A stretch of 64,000 nt of DNA from NCBI RefSeq assembly GCF_028649655.1, contig NZ_JAQSLN010000002.1, positions 62,001-126,000 of the forward strand, read 5' to 3'. Below the pieces are notes generated by a model. That model did not search any database, was not told where the DNA came from, and saw only the letters and a program-made list of their open reading frames with translations. Shown here piece after piece: positions 8,077 to 16,436 of this stretch. The translations under genes and the position numbers were made by a program. The number at the start of each line of letters is the position of its first letter. Position 1 is the first letter of the stretch. This DNA is from Halobacteriovorax sp. GB3 (GTDB lineage: Bacteria > Bdellovibrionota > Bacteriovoracia > Bacteriovoracales > Bacteriovoracaceae).

Positions 8077-9867
8077 TTGAAAAAAATAATTCTCTTATCT
8101 GCTATTCCGTTTTCTATTTACGCCACAAATGATCTGACTGTTAATGTAACGGCAGAGAGGTTAAGTAAGCCACTTTCTGAGGTCACAAGTTCCACAATAT
8201 ATTTATCCAAAGAAGATATAGAAAATTCAACCGAGATGTATCTCCCAGAGCTATTAAATACGAAGGCGGGAATTCAAGCTGCAACAAGTGGTGGTCCAGG
8301 ACAAACGTCATCTCTTTATATTCGTGGAGCTAAAACGGAGTACACTCTCGTTATTATTGATGGGGTCAAGGTAAATGATCCCTCTGCTATTGGAGCACAA
8401 TTTGATCTTAGACAAATTCCTCTTGGCTCTATTGAAACAGTTGAAATATTAAAAGGTCCACAAACTGTTCTCTATGGAGTTGATGCAGTTGCTGGTGTTA
8501 TTAAAATCACGACAAGAAAATCAAAGAGAAAAGAGTCAAATCTATCTTTTGGAGTTGGATCTTTTGAAACAAAAGATGTTAGTGCTTCTACTAGTGGAGT
8601 TGAAGGGAAGCTTCGCTACCGTTTTTCTGGATCTGCTTACCGAACGAAAGGGATCTCTGCTGCTGATCAAAATGAAGGGGATGCACGAGAAGCGGATGGG
8701 TTCATGAGAAATTCATTCAACGGAAGTCTTTCATATTCAGTAAATAATTATGATCTGGGACTCAGTCTTTTTACGATTAAATCAACAGGAGAGACTGATG
8801 CTTATAGCAGCGGAAGTTCGAAAGACCGTGTTGATGATGACAATGATCAATATGATCAATTTTTAAGTAGTTTGAATTTTGGATATAATTGGTCTGATCA
8901 TTTTTCTTCAAAAATAGTTCTGAGTGAAAACAAGATTTTTAGAACAAATGACCAATACTCTCTTGAGTGGAGAGCGAAAAAGCAGCAAGTCGAGTTAGAA
9001 AATATCTATCGTTATTCTTTAGAGCAGGCCCTCATTTTTGGCGGAGAGTTTGAAAGAGATAAGATCTCGTCGAAATCTGAATTCAAGGGAAGAACGAATA
9101 ATAAAAAATCATTCTATCTATTAAATCAAAGCAAATATGGAAAACTATTTTCTGATCAAGGAGTACGACTAGCTTATCATAAGGCCTATGATTCAAAGGC
9201 AACGTATAAATTGGGCTTAGGTTATTACTTATCAAGCAACGTCATTGTAAAAGGGAGTTATGGAACTTCGATTAAAGAAGCTACAACCGATGAACTCTAT
9301 ACAAATTATGGTGGCAATCCGAACTTAGATCCTACTAAATCTGAATCCTTTGATTTATCGCTTGAGGCCGATTTTGAAAAACTTGATTTCAAGCTAACCT
9401 ATTTCGATACAGAGTATAGAGATCAGATAACTTATAATTCATCAACAAGTAGCTACGAAAATTTAAAGAAAACAAAAACAAAGGGATTAGAGTTAACTTT
9501 TGAATCTTACATCTTTGATTCTCTTCGTCTTATAGGGAGTGCAACAGTGCTTAGGGCCTATAGTTTAGAGGATGGGAGCTATTTGGCAAGAAGAGCGAGA
9601 CATCATGAATCATTATCTCTTGAGTATTTTGGATTTGGTAAAACTCTAATCAATTTAAGTTTTAAAAATGTAGGTAAGAGAAATGAAAGCACTGGGCAGG
9701 TGATGCCATCTTACTTCATTACCGATTTCTCGACTCGCTATGATCTTTCTAAGAGGCTTTCTTTAAGTGCTAAAGTATTAAATGTTTTCGATAAGAGTTA
9801 TCAAGAAGTTCGTACTTATGGAAAAGCTGGACGAAATTACTTTCTTTCGGCGGATTTCAAATTTTAA
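8077..9867 (+). CDS. btuB: TonB-dependent cobalamin outer-membrane receptor
   Basis: Outer-membrane channel for B12 powered by TonB-ExbBD. After a short signal peptide comes a TonB box (DLTVNVTA). The plug domain follows (LPELLNTKAGIQ, SLYIRGA, VIIDGVKVNDPS, VEILKGPQTVLYGVDAVAGVI), then a beta-barrel of about 22 alternating strands ending in the aromatic FLSADFKF that marks OM proteins. Length (596 residues) fits BtuB (about 600). The cobalamin assignment rests on the riboswitch in its leader and on the btuFDC genes behind it. Start is TTG with GAGGAGG at 8066-8072. No TonB or ExbB gene is in the window. The gap to btuF is 67 bases without a terminator, so one transcript is likely. Confidence 0.9.
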   Translation: MKKIILLSAIPFSIYATNDLTVNVTAERLSKPLSEVTSSTIYLSKEDIENSTEMYLPELLNTKAGIQAATSGGPGQTSSLYIRGAKTEYTLVIIDGVKVNDPSAIGAQFDLRQIPLGSIETVEILKGPQTVLYGVDAVAGVIKITTRKSKRKESNLSFGVGSFETKDVSASTSGVEGKLRYRFSGSAYRTKGISAADQNEGDAREADGFMRNSFNGSLSYSVNNYDLGLSLFTIKSTGETDAYSSGSSKDRVDDDNDQYDQFLSSLNFGYNWSDHFSSKIVLSENKIFRTNDQYSLEWRAKKQQVELENIYRYSLEQALIFGGEFERDKISSKSEFKGRTNNKKSFYLLNQSKYGKLFSDQGVRLAYHKAYDSKATYKLGLGYYLSSNVIVKGSYGTSIKEATTDELYTNYGGNPNLDPTKSESFDLSLEADFEKLDFKLTYFDTEYRDQITYNSSTSSYENLKKTKTKGLELTFESYIFDSLRLIGSATVLRAYSLEDGSYLARRARHHESLSLEYFGFGKTLINLSFKNVGKRNESTGQVMPSYFITDFSTRYDLSKRLSLSAKVLNVFDKSYQEVRTYGKAGRNYFLSADFKF

Positions 9868-9934
9868 TCAGCAATTATTTCTTCTCGGGGACAGAGATAT
9901 TGAGCAATCGTAAAATAAGAGGAATCTCGAACAA

Positions 9935-10741
9935 ATGGATAGAATGAAATTAGTACTTTTTTTTCTTTTATTTTCTTTTCAAACAATGGCCTTCTCAAAG
10001 AGGGTTATTTCAACGTCTCCAAGTGTTACTAACATTATTAGGGAACTCGGTGCAGGTGATAAACTCGTTGCAGTCTCTCCTTATTGTGAGAATGAAAAAT
10101 CATTACCTATAACGGGAACTAATTTTGGATTTAAATTTGAAAAGGCGCTTTCTTTAAGGCCAGATTTAATTATTCTTCCAAAGACAAACTCTTCAAAATT
10201 AATTTCAAATTTTAAAAAATTAAATTTTCACTATCTAGAACTTGATCATGATAGTGTTGATGGAATACGTACTAGCATTTCTATCCTAGGTAAAGAACTC
10301 GGTTATGAATCAAAAGCAAAGCTCATGCTTAAGACGTTTGATAAAAAGCTTATGGCCAATTATAGAGAGTCAAATAAGTCAGTTCTTATTGTCGTGAGTA
10401 GTAGTCTCTCTCACGGGAAGATTCGTGACCTTTATAGTGCTGGAGAAGAAAGCCTTTACGGTGACCTTATTCGCAAAGCAGGATTTAAGATTGCGACAAA
10501 GGGATTAAAGGGTGGATATCCAGCGATTAATACTGAGAAGCTAATGGCGTTAAATCCTGATGTGATCTTCTACTTTGCTAAGAAAGAAAATTTAGATAGT
10601 TATGTTAAAGCTTGGCAGAAGCTCTCTTTCTTATCTGCAGTTAAAAATAAGCAAGTTCATGCTCTTTTGGATAATAAACTTAATATTCCTGACCATCATA
10701 TTGTAGATTTAGTAACTGTTTTAAGGGAGAAGGTCCTATGA
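9935..10741 (+). CDS. btuF: Cobalamin-binding periplasmic protein
   Basis: Periplasmic B12-binding protein that hands the vitamin to the BtuC permease. A signal peptide (KLVLFFLLFSFQTMAF) is followed by the BtuF/FepB-type fold. RVISTSPSVTNIIRELGAGDKLVAVSPYC corresponds to the first lobe of class III binding proteins and is split here as RVISTSPSVT and GAGDKLVAVSPYC. LRPDLIILP and LNPDVIFYF are the usual paired strand motifs of each lobe. 268 residues is the family size (E. coli BtuF has 266). The start at 9935 follows GAGGAA; a second ATG at 9944 would also leave a complete signal peptide. Its TGA overlaps the btuD ATG. The riboswitch upstream supports cobalamin rather than siderophore. Confidence 0.85.
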   Translation: MDRMKLVLFFLLFSFQTMAFSKRVISTSPSVTNIIRELGAGDKLVAVSPYCENEKSLPITGTNFGFKFEKALSLRPDLIILPKTNSSKLISNFKKLNFHYLELDHDSVDGIRTSISILGKELGYESKAKLMLKTFDKKLMANYRESNKSVLIVVSSSLSHGKIRDLYSAGEESLYGDLIRKAGFKIATKGLKGGYPAINTEKLMALNPDVIFYFAKKENLDSYVKAWQKLSFLSAVKNKQVHALLDNKLNIPDHHIVDLVTVLREKVL

Positions 10742-11505
10742 TTTCCGTTCATAATCTCTCTTTAAAAATTGGAAAGAATCAAATCTTAAAAGAAATCAGT
10801 TTTGATGTTAATAAGGGTGAAGTTCTTTCTATTATTGGCCCTAATGGGGCAGGTAAATCGACCATGATTAAATGTCTTAATTTAATCAATGACGATTTCT
10901 TTGGAGAAGTTCTCTATAATAATGAAGATATTAAGGGTTATGAGACCAAAGAAATTGCTAAAATCTTTTCTTATGTCTCTCAAGATATGGATTCTAACAA
11001 TCCTTTTAGTGTGAAAGAGCTTATGCACCTCTCTCGCTATCCTTTCATGAATAAATATCGAAGCTTAGAAATTGAAGAAATTCGTTTGATGAATCACTAC
11101 TTAGAGAAACTAGATGTCGCACATTTAATTGATCGCTCAATTAATGAACTAAGTGGCGGTGAAAGACAAAGAGTTTTCGTTTCAAGTTCTCTTTTTCAAG
11201 GCAGCGAAGTTATTCTTCTCGATGAACCTACGAGTTCACTTGATCCTAAACATCATCAAGAAATTCTCGATGTAATTTTAGAAGAAAAAAAAGAAGGAAA
11301 GACTATAATCATGGTTTCTCATGATATTAATTCTTCTTGTCATTTGAGTGACAAAGTTCTTGGACTTAAAAATGGTGAGGTCCAATTTTTAAAAGAAGGA
11401 AAAGGTCTTTTAAAAACTGAACTTGTCGATGACCTATTTGATTTTAAATTTACGAAACTCAATCATGAAAATGAGGTCTATGTTATTAAAGGTAGGGCGA
11501 AATGA
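10738..11505 (+). CDS. btuD: Cobalamin ABC transporter ATPase
   Basis: ATP-hydrolysing subunit of the B12 importer, on the cytoplasmic face of the inner membrane. Motifs are complete: Walker A GPNGAGKST (about residues 34-42), signature LSGGERQR, Walker B VILLDEPTSSLD, and the switch His in VSHD. The FepC/BtuD subfamily is indicated by the Q-loop region FSYVSQD and by the neighbours. At 255 residues it matches BtuD (249). It overlaps btuF by ATGA at the start and btuC by ATGA at the end, so stoichiometric expression through translational coupling is likely. A strong GGGAGAAGG precedes the start. Confidence 0.9.
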   Translation: MISVHNLSLKIGKNQILKEISFDVNKGEVLSIIGPNGAGKSTMIKCLNLINDDFFGEVLYNNEDIKGYETKEIAKIFSYVSQDMDSNNPFSVKELMHLSRYPFMNKYRSLEIEEIRLMNHYLEKLDVAHLIDRSINELSGGERQRVFVSSSLFQGSEVILLDEPTSSLDPKHHQEILDVILEEKKEGKTIIMVSHDINSSCHLSDKVLGLKNGEVQFLKEGKGLLKTELVDDLFDFKFTKLNHENEVYVIKGRAK

Positions 11506-12443
11506 AACTTTGGGTGTTGGCCTTTGTTGCTTTTTTCGTTCTAATTGTATCTCCTTTTTTTGGGCCGGAGTTTATTTCTCTTGAAAGAATCTTAAATGGA
11601 GATGCAGCCTTTTTATTCTATGAACTTCGAATTCCAAGGTCTCTTATCACTTTCATGGCGGGAGCTGGACTAGCTCTCAGTGGTATGACCTTTCAGTCTC
11701 TTTTTAGAAATGATCTTGCAACACCTTATACCTTAGGTGTTTCTACGGGAGCTTCTCTTGGAGTCTCTCTATTTATTGCATCGGGTATTTATCTCTCTGG
11801 TGGGACAAGCCTCTTCGCTTTTTTAGGGGCACTTCTTTCTGTGATGATTGTTTATGGTATCGGCCAAACGAAAGCAAAAATGCACATGAATGTCGTTTTA
11901 CTTGCAGGTGTGGCCATGGCCATGACTTTTTCATCTTTCATTATGCTCATTCAGGTTCTTGTAAAAGAAATGGATGCAGTTCGTATTATTAGATGGCTAA
12001 TGGGATCTATTGATGTTGTTGGTATGGAAAGTGTTTATGCGGTAGCACCTTTCTTTTTTGTGGGTATCTTCTTTATTTATAAAAAGCGTGTTGAGCTCAA
12101 TCTTATTACAATGGGTGAGAGTGTCGCCTATAGTCGAGGTGTCGATACTGAGAGATTAAGAAAGCATCTCTTTTTAATGACATCACTTCTTGTTGCTGGA
12201 ATCGTCAGTGAATGTGGCCCGATTGGTTTTGTTGGGATGATGATTCCCCATATCGGTCGAGAAGTCGTTGGAGCAGATCATAGAAAACTTTTTTGGTTTT
12301 CATTACTCGCTGGTGGAAGCTTTTTAATTCTTTGTGATTTAATTGGAAGGGTCTTTTTTGATTCTTTAGTATTACCTGTTGGGGTAATCACGGCCCTCCT
12401 AGGAGGACCATTCTTTTTATATCTTATTTTAAAAAAGAAGTAA
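11502..12443 (+). CDS. btuC: Cobalamin ABC transporter permease
   Basis: Inner-membrane FecCD/BtuC-family permease that forms the B12 channel with BtuD. Landmarks are LRIPRSLITFMAGAGLALSGMTFQSLFRNDLATPYTLGVSTGASLG in pieces (RIPRSL, GAGLALSG, FQSLFRNDLATPYTLG), and later GPIGFVGMMIPHIGR, the coupling-helix region that contacts the ATPase. Ten TM helices are expected from about 313 residues, close to E. coli BtuC (326). It overlaps btuD by four bases. Its TAA abuts the TAA of the convergent nuclease gene with no base between, so the transcripts must overlap. This ends the riboswitch-controlled operon. Confidence 0.9.
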   Translation: MKLWVLAFVAFFVLIVSPFFGPEFISLERILNGDAAFLFYELRIPRSLITFMAGAGLALSGMTFQSLFRNDLATPYTLGVSTGASLGVSLFIASGIYLSGGTSLFAFLGALLSVMIVYGIGQTKAKMHMNVVLLAGVAMAMTFSSFIMLIQVLVKEMDAVRIIRWLMGSIDVVGMESVYAVAPFFFVGIFFIYKKRVELNLITMGESVAYSRGVDTERLRKHLFLMTSLLVAGIVSECGPIGFVGMMIPHIGREVVGADHRKLFWFSLLAGGSFLILCDLIGRVFFDSLVLPVGVITALLGGPFFLYLILKKK

Positions 12444-13103
12444 TTACTCTCTCCAAGTAAAGCCCTTTTTAAGGGCCATATCTTCATACTTAAAGAAGAC
12501 ACGTGCGTATGGAGGAACTTGTTCAACTTCTTCTGGATGATAGAGTTTCTTCGTTTCGTAATTGGCTACAAAATTATTTCCAACATATCCACGAACACTC
12601 ATTCTAAAATTATATGGAAGTTGAGCTTCAACTTTATCGTATGAAAAGAGACCTCTTTTATTAAAGTAGGCTTCCTTAGCATATTGAACATACTTTTTTA
12701 CAACTTCATCATCGTAAGGAGCAATGAAGTACATCGCACCCATACCTTGTCTTAGAAGTTCTCCGTTTACATCGACTCCATTAGACATCACTCTACCTAG
12801 AACTCTATTATTCTTATCGTGCGTTTCTGGCCCGGTAACGATTTTAACTTCAGATCCAATTGGTGTTAGTTGTTTTAGAAAGTCGCGAGCATCATAGGCA
12901 ATTTGTCCTTGTCCGTGACCTTGAAAATCAATCTCTGGTGTATCAACACCAAGAAAACGAATTCGTGTTTCTTTCACTTTTCCTGGCTCAATAATACGAA
13001 TAGTGTCTCCATCATGGACAGAGCGAACGATCCCTACAACTGTTGCTGCAAAAGATTGTAAAGATAGGAAAAACGTCAATAAAATCAATGTGTTTTTAGT
13101 CAT
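12444..13103 (-). CDS. Secreted thermonuclease-like nuclease (SNase fold)
   Basis: Extracellular or periplasmic nuclease of the staphylococcal nuclease family. A signal peptide (residues 1-19, ending SFA) precedes the OB-fold domain. Family motifs are present: VHDGDTIRI (metal-binding Asp), IRFLGVDTPEIDFQGHGQ with the catalytic Arg and Asp-Thr-Pro-Glu, NNRVLGRVM with the second catalytic Arg region, and VNGELLRQGMGAMYF. The domain ends near residue 155 and is followed by about 60 residues of unassigned C-terminal extension rich in aromatic and charged residues. In a predator such an enzyme could digest prey DNA, but that is inference from lifestyle. Convergent with btuC, divergent from the yciH-like gene. 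Confidence 0.88.
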   Translation of the reverse strand: MTKNTLILLTFFLSLQSFAATVVGIVRSVHDGDTIRIIEPGKVKETRIRFLGVDTPEIDFQGHGQGQIAYDARDFLKQLTPIGSEVKIVTGPETHDKNNRVLGRVMSNGVDVNGELLRQGMGAMYFIAPYDDEVVKKYVQYAKEAYFNKRGLFSYDKVEAQLPYNFRMSVRGYVGNNFVANYETKKLYHPEEVEQVPPYARVFFKYEDMALKKGFTWRE

Positions 13104-13113
13104 TTAAACTCCC

Positions 13114-13150
13114 TTTACCACTTCTTATCAGCTTGATAAATTGTGGTAAA
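13114..13150. promoter_or_regulatory. Large two-tier inverted repeat between divergent genes
   Basis: TTTACCAC (13114-13121) pairs with GTGGTAAA (13143-13150). Inside it TTATCA (13125-13130) pairs with TGATAA (13134-13139) around GCT. Only the 3-base joints TTC and ATT fail to pair. The element fills the 97-base gap between the nuclease and the yciH-like gene, placed for a shared operator of two divergent promoters or an RNA hairpin in a leader. I cannot name a regulator. Confidence 0.55.
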
Positions 13151-13200
13151 TTAACTTTCTCGCCAATAGGTGTTTATTACAGGAAAACGAGGGTGATTTT

Positions 13201-13533
13201 ATGAATAAAGACGACTATGTCATTGTTTATTCAAGTGATGGATCAGGCAAGAATATTGCCAAAAAAGATAAGAAGAAAACGTATGCCGACATCAATCCGA
13301 AAGAGACGATATTAAAGCTTCGAATTGAGAAAAAGGGGCGTGGAGGTAAGTCTGTAAGTGTCGTCTATGAAATTCCTGAAAACCCGACATATTTTAAGAA
13401 ACTTTCAAAAGAATTAAAGGCCGCATGTGGAGTCGGTGGAAGTTTTAAAAATGATACAATAGAAATTCAAGGTGATCAGCGCGAAAAGATCAGGGCCTTC
13501 TTAGAGAAGAAAGGCTTTACTGTTAAAGGTTAA
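13201..13533 (+). CDS. Translation initiation factor SUI1/YciH-like protein
   Basis: Small bacterial homologue of eukaryotic eIF1 (SUI1). In bacteria YciH is thought to influence fidelity of start selection or act in stress; its exact role remains uncertain. The C-terminal two thirds carry the family pattern: KKGRGGKSVSVVYEI, then LSKELKAACGVGGSFKNDTIEIQGDQREKI, read here as LKAACGVGGS, the conserved TIEIQGD, and the closing FLEKKGFTVKG. At 110 residues it is typical. GAGGGTGA precedes the ATG at good spacing. It appears to be a single-gene unit, bounded by the divergent nuclease upstream and the convergent HtrA gene downstream. Confidence 0.88.
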   Translation: MNKDDYVIVYSSDGSGKNIAKKDKKKTYADINPKETILKLRIEKKGRGGKSVSVVYEIPENPTYFKKLSKELKAACGVGGSFKNDTIEIQGDQREKIRAFLEKKGFTVKG

Positions 13534-13556
13534 AAAAAGGCCACTTTAAAGTGGCC
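13532..13556 (-). terminator. Terminator hairpin for the HtrA gene
   Basis: GGCCACTTTAAAGTGGCC (13539-13556) is a perfect 18-base palindrome. On the minus strand it is followed by seven T (complement of 13532-13538), five bases after the protease stop codon. On the plus strand it begins five bases after the yciH-like stop but lacks a T tract, so it is primarily a minus-strand terminator. Confidence 0.85.
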
Positions 13557-13561
13557 TAGTC

Positions 13562-14641
13562 TCATTCAATTTCACCCGTTGGAGCTAATTTCATTTTAAC
13601 TTTCTTCGTTTTCTTATTTCGAAGATACTCAACTTGAACTTCGTCTCCAATTTTATAATTCTCTAAGACATTATAAATTTCATCAAAGTTATTTACTTCC
13701 TTGCCATCAACTTTAGTGATGATATCGCCAATGTAAACTCTTCCATAATCATCTTTACTCATTCCACGAAGGCCAGCTTTTGCTGCGGGACCATTTTCAT
13801 CGACATAGCTAATAACAACACCTTTTCTCATTCCATAGCGCTCTCTCCAATACTCTGGAGCAATTCCAATTCTAAAGCCAGGTCTTTTTACTTTTCCAAA
13901 TTTTATTAGCTCAGGAACAATTCTCTTAATTGTATTAACGGGAACAGCAAACCCAATTCCTGCACTAGATCCTGATTGGCTGTAGATCATTGTGTTCATT
14001 CCGATCACTTGTCCTTGACTATTAAGAAGCGGACCTCCCGAGTTACCGGGATTAATTGATGAATCAGTTTGAATCATATTGGTAATTGTGACTCCTCCAA
14101 TTCCTTTAATCTTTCTTCCTATGGCCGAGACAATTCCTGCTGTAATCGTGTGATCTAGTCCAAAAGGGTTACCAAGCGCCATGGCCTTTTGGCCAACAAG
14201 TAATTTTGCACTGTCTCCTGAGATGATTGGCTTTAAGTTTTTAGGCTTTTCAATGAGTTTTAAAACAGCGATATCCTTAAGTGGCTCGCTACCAACAAGT
14301 TCTGCTTTGTATTGTTTTTTATCTTTGTGAAAACTAATCGTGAACTTATCTCCACCTTCAATAACATGAAAGTTTGTAACAATGTGACCTTCTTCATCCC
14401 AAAGAAACCCACTTCCAGATCCTGCAGGTACTTCGTGAGCATAGGAGTCAAAGAGAAAGCCTCTTCTTACTTTTTTAATATTCGTTACGTTAACAACAGA
14501 GGCGACATTATTTTTATAAACATCGACGGTATTTTTCTCATATTCGAGTAAGTTATTGACCTGTTCACTTGATCCTCCAAAGAGGGCAAGAGATGAGTAG
14601 GGAAGTAGAGTGATCGCTACCAATGCTACGAGCTTCTTCAT
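13562..14641 (-). CDS. HtrA/Deg-family periplasmic serine protease with one PDZ domain
   Basis: Envelope quality-control protease that degrades misfolded exported proteins. Signal peptide at residues 1-20. The protease domain has a complete triad: His92 in TNFHVIEGG, Asp123 in LKDIAVLKL, and Ser201 in SINPGNSGGPLL. The regulatory loop region TNMIQTDSSINPG is canonical for DegP/DegQ/DegS. One PDZ domain covers about residues 250-350, with VVISYVDENGPAAKAGL and IGDIITKVDGKEV. A single PDZ and 359 residues make it DegS-like in architecture, but a cleavable-looking leader suggests a soluble form. AGGAGG lies upstream of the ATG. It is divergent from the decarboxylase gene, and a hairpin with T tract closes it. 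Confidence 0.92.
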   Translation of the reverse strand: MKKLVALVAITLLPYSSLALFGGSSEQVNNLLEYEKNTVDVYKNNVASVVNVTNIKKVRRGFLFDSYAHEVPAGSGSGFLWDEEGHIVTNFHVIEGGDKFTISFHKDKKQYKAELVGSEPLKDIAVLKLIEKPKNLKPIISGDSAKLLVGQKAMALGNPFGLDHTITAGIVSAIGRKIKGIGGVTITNMIQTDSSINPGNSGGPLLNSQGQVIGMNTMIYSQSGSSAGIGFAVPVNTIKRIVPELIKFGKVKRPGFRIGIAPEYWRERYGMRKGVVISYVDENGPAAKAGLRGMSKDDYGRVYIGDIITKVDGKEVNNFDEIYNVLENYKIGDEVQVEYLRNKKTKKVKMKLAPTGEIE

Positions 14642-14752
14642 GACCTAAAATCCTCCTGAAATTTGCTCCACTGTTATTATATAGATATAATCGCTTGATC
14701 TTTTATTCAAGAAAAGGGTCGGTAAATTTTTTGTAAAAATGGAGTTAAGTCC

Positions 14753-15652
14753 TTGGAAATAAAGTACTTTAATAGAGAAAAACAAGATTTTGAGATAGAA
14801 AAAGTCTATGGTGATAAAGCGGTAAAATGGATGTACGCCACTTCTTCTGGTAATGTTCTGGCCAATTTATTGGTAAAAGCACCTGTGAGTGTCGCTTATG
14901 GTGCACTTCAAAGTACTGCATGGTCGAAATCTAAAGTAGATTCTTTTATCAAAGATTTTAATATCAATATGAGCGAATATCTTCCTGAAGAAGGACGTGA
15001 TTCTAGAGATCCTTACTCAAGTTTCAATGCATTCTTTATTCGTCGTTTTAAAGATGGATCAAGACCATTTGTTGAAACTCCAAATATAATGCCGGCCTTT
15101 AGTGAAGCAAGATACTTTGGATATGAATCAATTAAAGACGAAGAAGTTATTCCTGTTAAAGGAAAGTATCTAAATTCAAAAGAACTTCTGGCCAATGAAA
15201 AGTGGACTTCTACTTTCCAAGATGGACCACTTCTTTTAGCGCGTCTATGTCCAGTCGACTATCACCGCTATCACTATCCAGATAATGGAAAAGTTATCGA
15301 CTATTATAAAGTTGGGGGAGAGTATCACTCGGTAAACCCTGTCGCTCTTAAAGAAAAAGCGGATATCTTTTCTACAAATATTAGAGAAGTGACAATTCTA
15401 GAAACAGAAAACTTTGGCAAGCTCGCCTATGTTGAAGTCGGCGCGATTATGGTTGGAAAAATCATTCAATCAACAGATTTAAAAGATTTTAATCGTGGGG
15501 ATGAAAAAGGATTTTTTCTCTTTGGAGGCTCAACGGTCATCGTTATTGGTGAGAAAGGAAAGTGGAGGCCAAGCGAAGACATTATGGATCTAACTGGTAA
15601 AGGAATTGAAACCTATATCAAGCTTGGATCTCCAGTGGCTAATGCCCTATAG
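14753..15652 (+). CDS. psd: Phosphatidylserine decarboxylase
   Basis: Converts phosphatidylserine to phosphatidylethanolamine at the inner membrane. The enzyme is made as a proenzyme that cleaves itself to form a pyruvoyl group. The cleavage motif appears as FGGST near residue 258, the counterpart of LGST, with Ser as the future pyruvoyl. Other family marks are FNAFFIRRFKDGSRP, the His-rich LCPVDYHRYHYPDNG active-site segment, and VGAIMVGKI. At 299 residues and with this N-terminus it resembles the clostridial/PSD-II-like branch rather than short archaetidylserine enzymes. Start is TTG, preferred because GGAG stands eight bases upstream and the overlapping ATG at 14739 reads into a stop. Its 3' end overlaps the convergent hydrolase gene by 14 bases. 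Confidence 0.92.
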   Translation: MEIKYFNREKQDFEIEKVYGDKAVKWMYATSSGNVLANLLVKAPVSVAYGALQSTAWSKSKVDSFIKDFNINMSEYLPEEGRDSRDPYSSFNAFFIRRFKDGSRPFVETPNIMPAFSEARYFGYESIKDEEVIPVKGKYLNSKELLANEKWTSTFQDGPLLLARLCPVDYHRYHYPDNGKVIDYYKVGGEYHSVNPVALKEKADIFSTNIREVTILETENFGKLAYVEVGAIMVGKIIQSTDLKDFNRGDEKGFFLFGGSTVIVIGEKGKWRPSEDIMDLTGKGIETYIKLGSPVANAL

Positions 15653-16418
15653 AATAAATACCAAAAACAGGAAAATGGTCTGATGGGTAAATCCCATCAA
15701 CATTTTCTTTGTATAATTCAAGATCATAAACACGAAAATTAGATGAGGTTAGAATCCAATCAATTCTCGTTCCATCTTCTCTTGTTCCATTAAAATTGTG
15801 ATGTGAAGTTTCTTCTTCTTTTTTCAATGTAAACCAACAGTCTCGAAGATCAGACCATTGGTCGTGAATCACTTTTCGTACATCTTCAAAAGGAGACTCA
15901 TTAAAATCTCCAGTTAAAACAACGGGAAGATTTTCTTTATTAACTTTGTCACATTCTTGAATTAAAACTCTTATTTGCTCTTTTCGCGTCTGCGATAGAA
16001 CGTGATCTAGGTGTGTATTTACATAGAAAAACTTTTCTTGGCTTTCTTTGTGAGTTGCAATAATCCAAGTACAAAGTCTAGGAAAGGCACTTTCAAATGA
16101 CTTTGAGCCTGCTTCGTAAGGAGTTTCACTTAACCAGATGTCTCCGCTATTGTGAACTTCAATAGTCTCTGGGTTTACAAAAATACAAGGGTACATTCTT
16201 TCATCGATCCACTCTCTGTGAGAATCGACGAGTTCTAGTTTTATGAGATTATTTTCAAGATCTTTTAGTTGTGGTTCTCTTCCTTCTTGCGTCCCAAGAA
16301 GGTCAGGTGCAAATTCATTTAAGCATTGAGCCAGAATACCTCTTCTTCCATTCCAATCATGGGAACCATCTTGTGGATTATCAAAGCGAATATTTGAACT
16401 TGCGATCTTAAAATTCAT
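15639..16418 (-). CDS. Endonuclease/exonuclease/phosphatase (EEP) family hydrolase
   Basis: Metal-dependent phosphoesterase of the DNase I/exonuclease III fold. The expected motifs are all visible: ASSNIRFDN at the first strand, LLGTQEG with the metal-binding Glu, FFYVNTHLDH with catalytic His, LTGDFNESP with Asp-x-Asn, RIDWIL, and the closing SDHFPVF. There is no signal peptide, so it acts in the cytoplasm. The substrate may be nucleic acid, a sugar phosphate or a phospholipid; sequence alone does not decide. I place the start at the ATG complementary to 16416-16418, which has AGAGG upstream. A longer frame from 16457 would run through a perfect inverted repeat that looks like an operator and adds an atypical N-terminus. 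Confidence 0.85.
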   Translation of the reverse strand: MNFKIASSNIRFDNPQDGSHDWNGRRGILAQCLNEFAPDLLGTQEGREPQLKDLENNLIKLELVDSHREWIDERMYPCIFVNPETIEVHNSGDIWLSETPYEAGSKSFESAFPRLCTWIIATHKESQEKFFYVNTHLDHVLSQTRKEQIRVLIQECDKVNKENLPVVLTGDFNESPFEDVRKVIHDQWSDLRDCWFTLKKEEETSHHNFNGTREDGTRIDWILTSSNFRVYDLELYKENVDGIYPSDHFPVFGIYSIGH

Positions 16419-16436
16419 TTTTGCCTCTGTTTTAAA

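Noticed and set aside
14312-14551. Plus-strand frame of 79 codons opposite the HtrA gene
   Set aside because: It lies opposite the protease catalytic domain and has no ribosome site or recognisable motif.
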